Source: an uncultured Subdoligranulum sp. (GTDB lineage: Bacteria > Bacillota > Clostridia > Oscillospirales > Ruminococcaceae). Taken from it: a stretch of DNA of 5,089 bases. This document shows, in pieces, positions 4,950 to 5,089 of the stretch. Positions within the stretch are counted from its first letter, which is position 1. Each line of letters begins with the position of its first letter. The position numbers and the translations under genes are program-made. The stretch lies in the NCBI GenBank assembly GCA_904374465.1, contig CAJFFY010000056.1, positions 1 through 5,089 on the forward strand, given 5' to 3'. The notes under the pieces are model-generated. The model ran no database searches, was not told where the DNA came from, and was given only the letters and a program-made list of their open reading frames with translations.

Positions 4950-5021
4950 GGTGTAAAGGTGATGTTTCCCCGGGAAAACTCCGCCCCCCTGCCCGTGAAC
5001 CGAACCAGCAAAAACGGACAA

Positions 5022-5050
5022 TAGACAAAACGCCCCCTGTGTAGGAAAAT
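5022..5050 (+). promoter_or_regulatory. Possible promoter of the gene starting at 5074
   Basis: TAGACA (5022-5027) matches 5 of 6 bases of a -35 box. GAAAAT (5045-5050), 17 bases later, matches 4 of 6 of a -10 box. The -10 box lies at the top of the hairpin described at 5029-5070. If used, transcription would start near 5057 and the mRNA would contain only the right arm of that hairpin, leaving the ribosome binding site free. Confidence 0.35.
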
Positions 5051-5070
5051 AAACCTATACAGGGGGTGTT
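5029..5070. repeat. 17-bp inverted repeat covering a ribosome binding site
   Basis: The core pairs CCCCCTGTGTAGG (5033-5045) with CCTATACAGGGGG (5054-5066) around an AAAATAAA loop. The only imperfection is a G-U pair (5041/5058). Four more pairs, one of them G-U, extend the stem to 5029 and 5070. The right arm contains AGGGGG, the probable ribosome binding site for ATG 5074. RNA starting upstream of 5029 would hide that site. There is no T tract after the hairpin, so it is not a terminator. Such a structure near a gene start also occurs at insertion-sequence ends, where it stops outside transcripts from expressing the transposase. Confidence 0.8.
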
Positions 5071-5073
5071 CGT

Positions 5074-5089
5074 ATGTCACAAAGAAAAT
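5074..5089 (+). CDS. Start of a gene running off the window
   Basis: ATG 5074 is preceded by AGGGGG (5061-5066) at 7 bases. Only MSQRK and one base of the next codon are visible. The codons (TCA, CAA, AGA, AAA) are A-rich, unlike the GC-rich genes before it. A short basic start of this type occurs in transposase ORFs (for example OrfA of IS3-type elements), but five residues cannot identify a family. Confidence 0.5.

Noticed and set aside
5029..5070. A terminator for the small membrane protein gene
   Set aside because: No T tract follows the stem on the plus strand, and a proper terminator already exists at 4923-4949.
1..5089. CRISPR array, tRNA or rRNA gene
   Set aside because: No regularly spaced repeats, cloverleaf-like sequence or rRNA signature was seen on either strand.

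Overview
The window is GC-rich throughout, and its coding frames have third positions that are almost all G or C. Strong AGGAGG-type ribosome binding sites, Rho-independent hairpin terminators and Gram-positive-style lipoproteins point to a high-GC Firmicute of the Faecalibacterium/Subdoligranulum/Gemmiger (Oscillospiraceae) type. The host assignment is an inference from style; no rRNA or marker gene is present.

Layout: (1) 1-99 is the 3' end of a gene resembling the C-terminus of a PfkB/ribokinase-family sugar kinase, closed by a strong terminator (123-153). (2) 182-4192 is a zinc uptake operon. A sigma-A promoter (182-210), overlapped by a Fur-family-type dyad (210-224), drives a Fur/Zur-family repressor (245-673, GTG start), a small one-helix membrane protein with a Cys/His cluster (708-1004), a zinc-binding lipoprotein ZnuA/AdcA (1106-2131), the ATPase ZnuC (2131-2838), the permease ZnuB (2835-3674) and a second, smaller lipoprotein (3671-4150). 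The last four genes overlap by 1 to 4 bases. The operon ends at a 12-14 bp terminator hairpin (4159-4192). (3) 4209-4462 holds two gene remnants back to back: a minus-strand C-terminus of 56 codons and a plus-strand C-terminus of 27 codons. Both lose their 5' parts at the same point near 4379, the signature of a deletion or rearrangement junction (or an assembly join). (4) 4612-4949 is a separate small transcription unit for a 75-residue protein with two predicted membrane helices, with its own promoter and terminator. (5) 4950-5089 is an AT-richer tail with a 17-bp hairpin that covers the ribosome binding site of a gene starting at 5074 and running off the window, possibly the left end of a mobile element.

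How it fits together: when zinc is plentiful the Zur-like protein should bind the dyad over its own promoter and silence the whole operon. When zinc is scarce, ZnuA captures extracellular Zn2+, ZnuB carries it across the membrane and ZnuC powers the import. The two extra products, a Cys/His membrane protein and a Cys-pair lipoprotein, lie in the same operon and are the least understood part of the window. They are candidates for accessory zinc-handling proteins.
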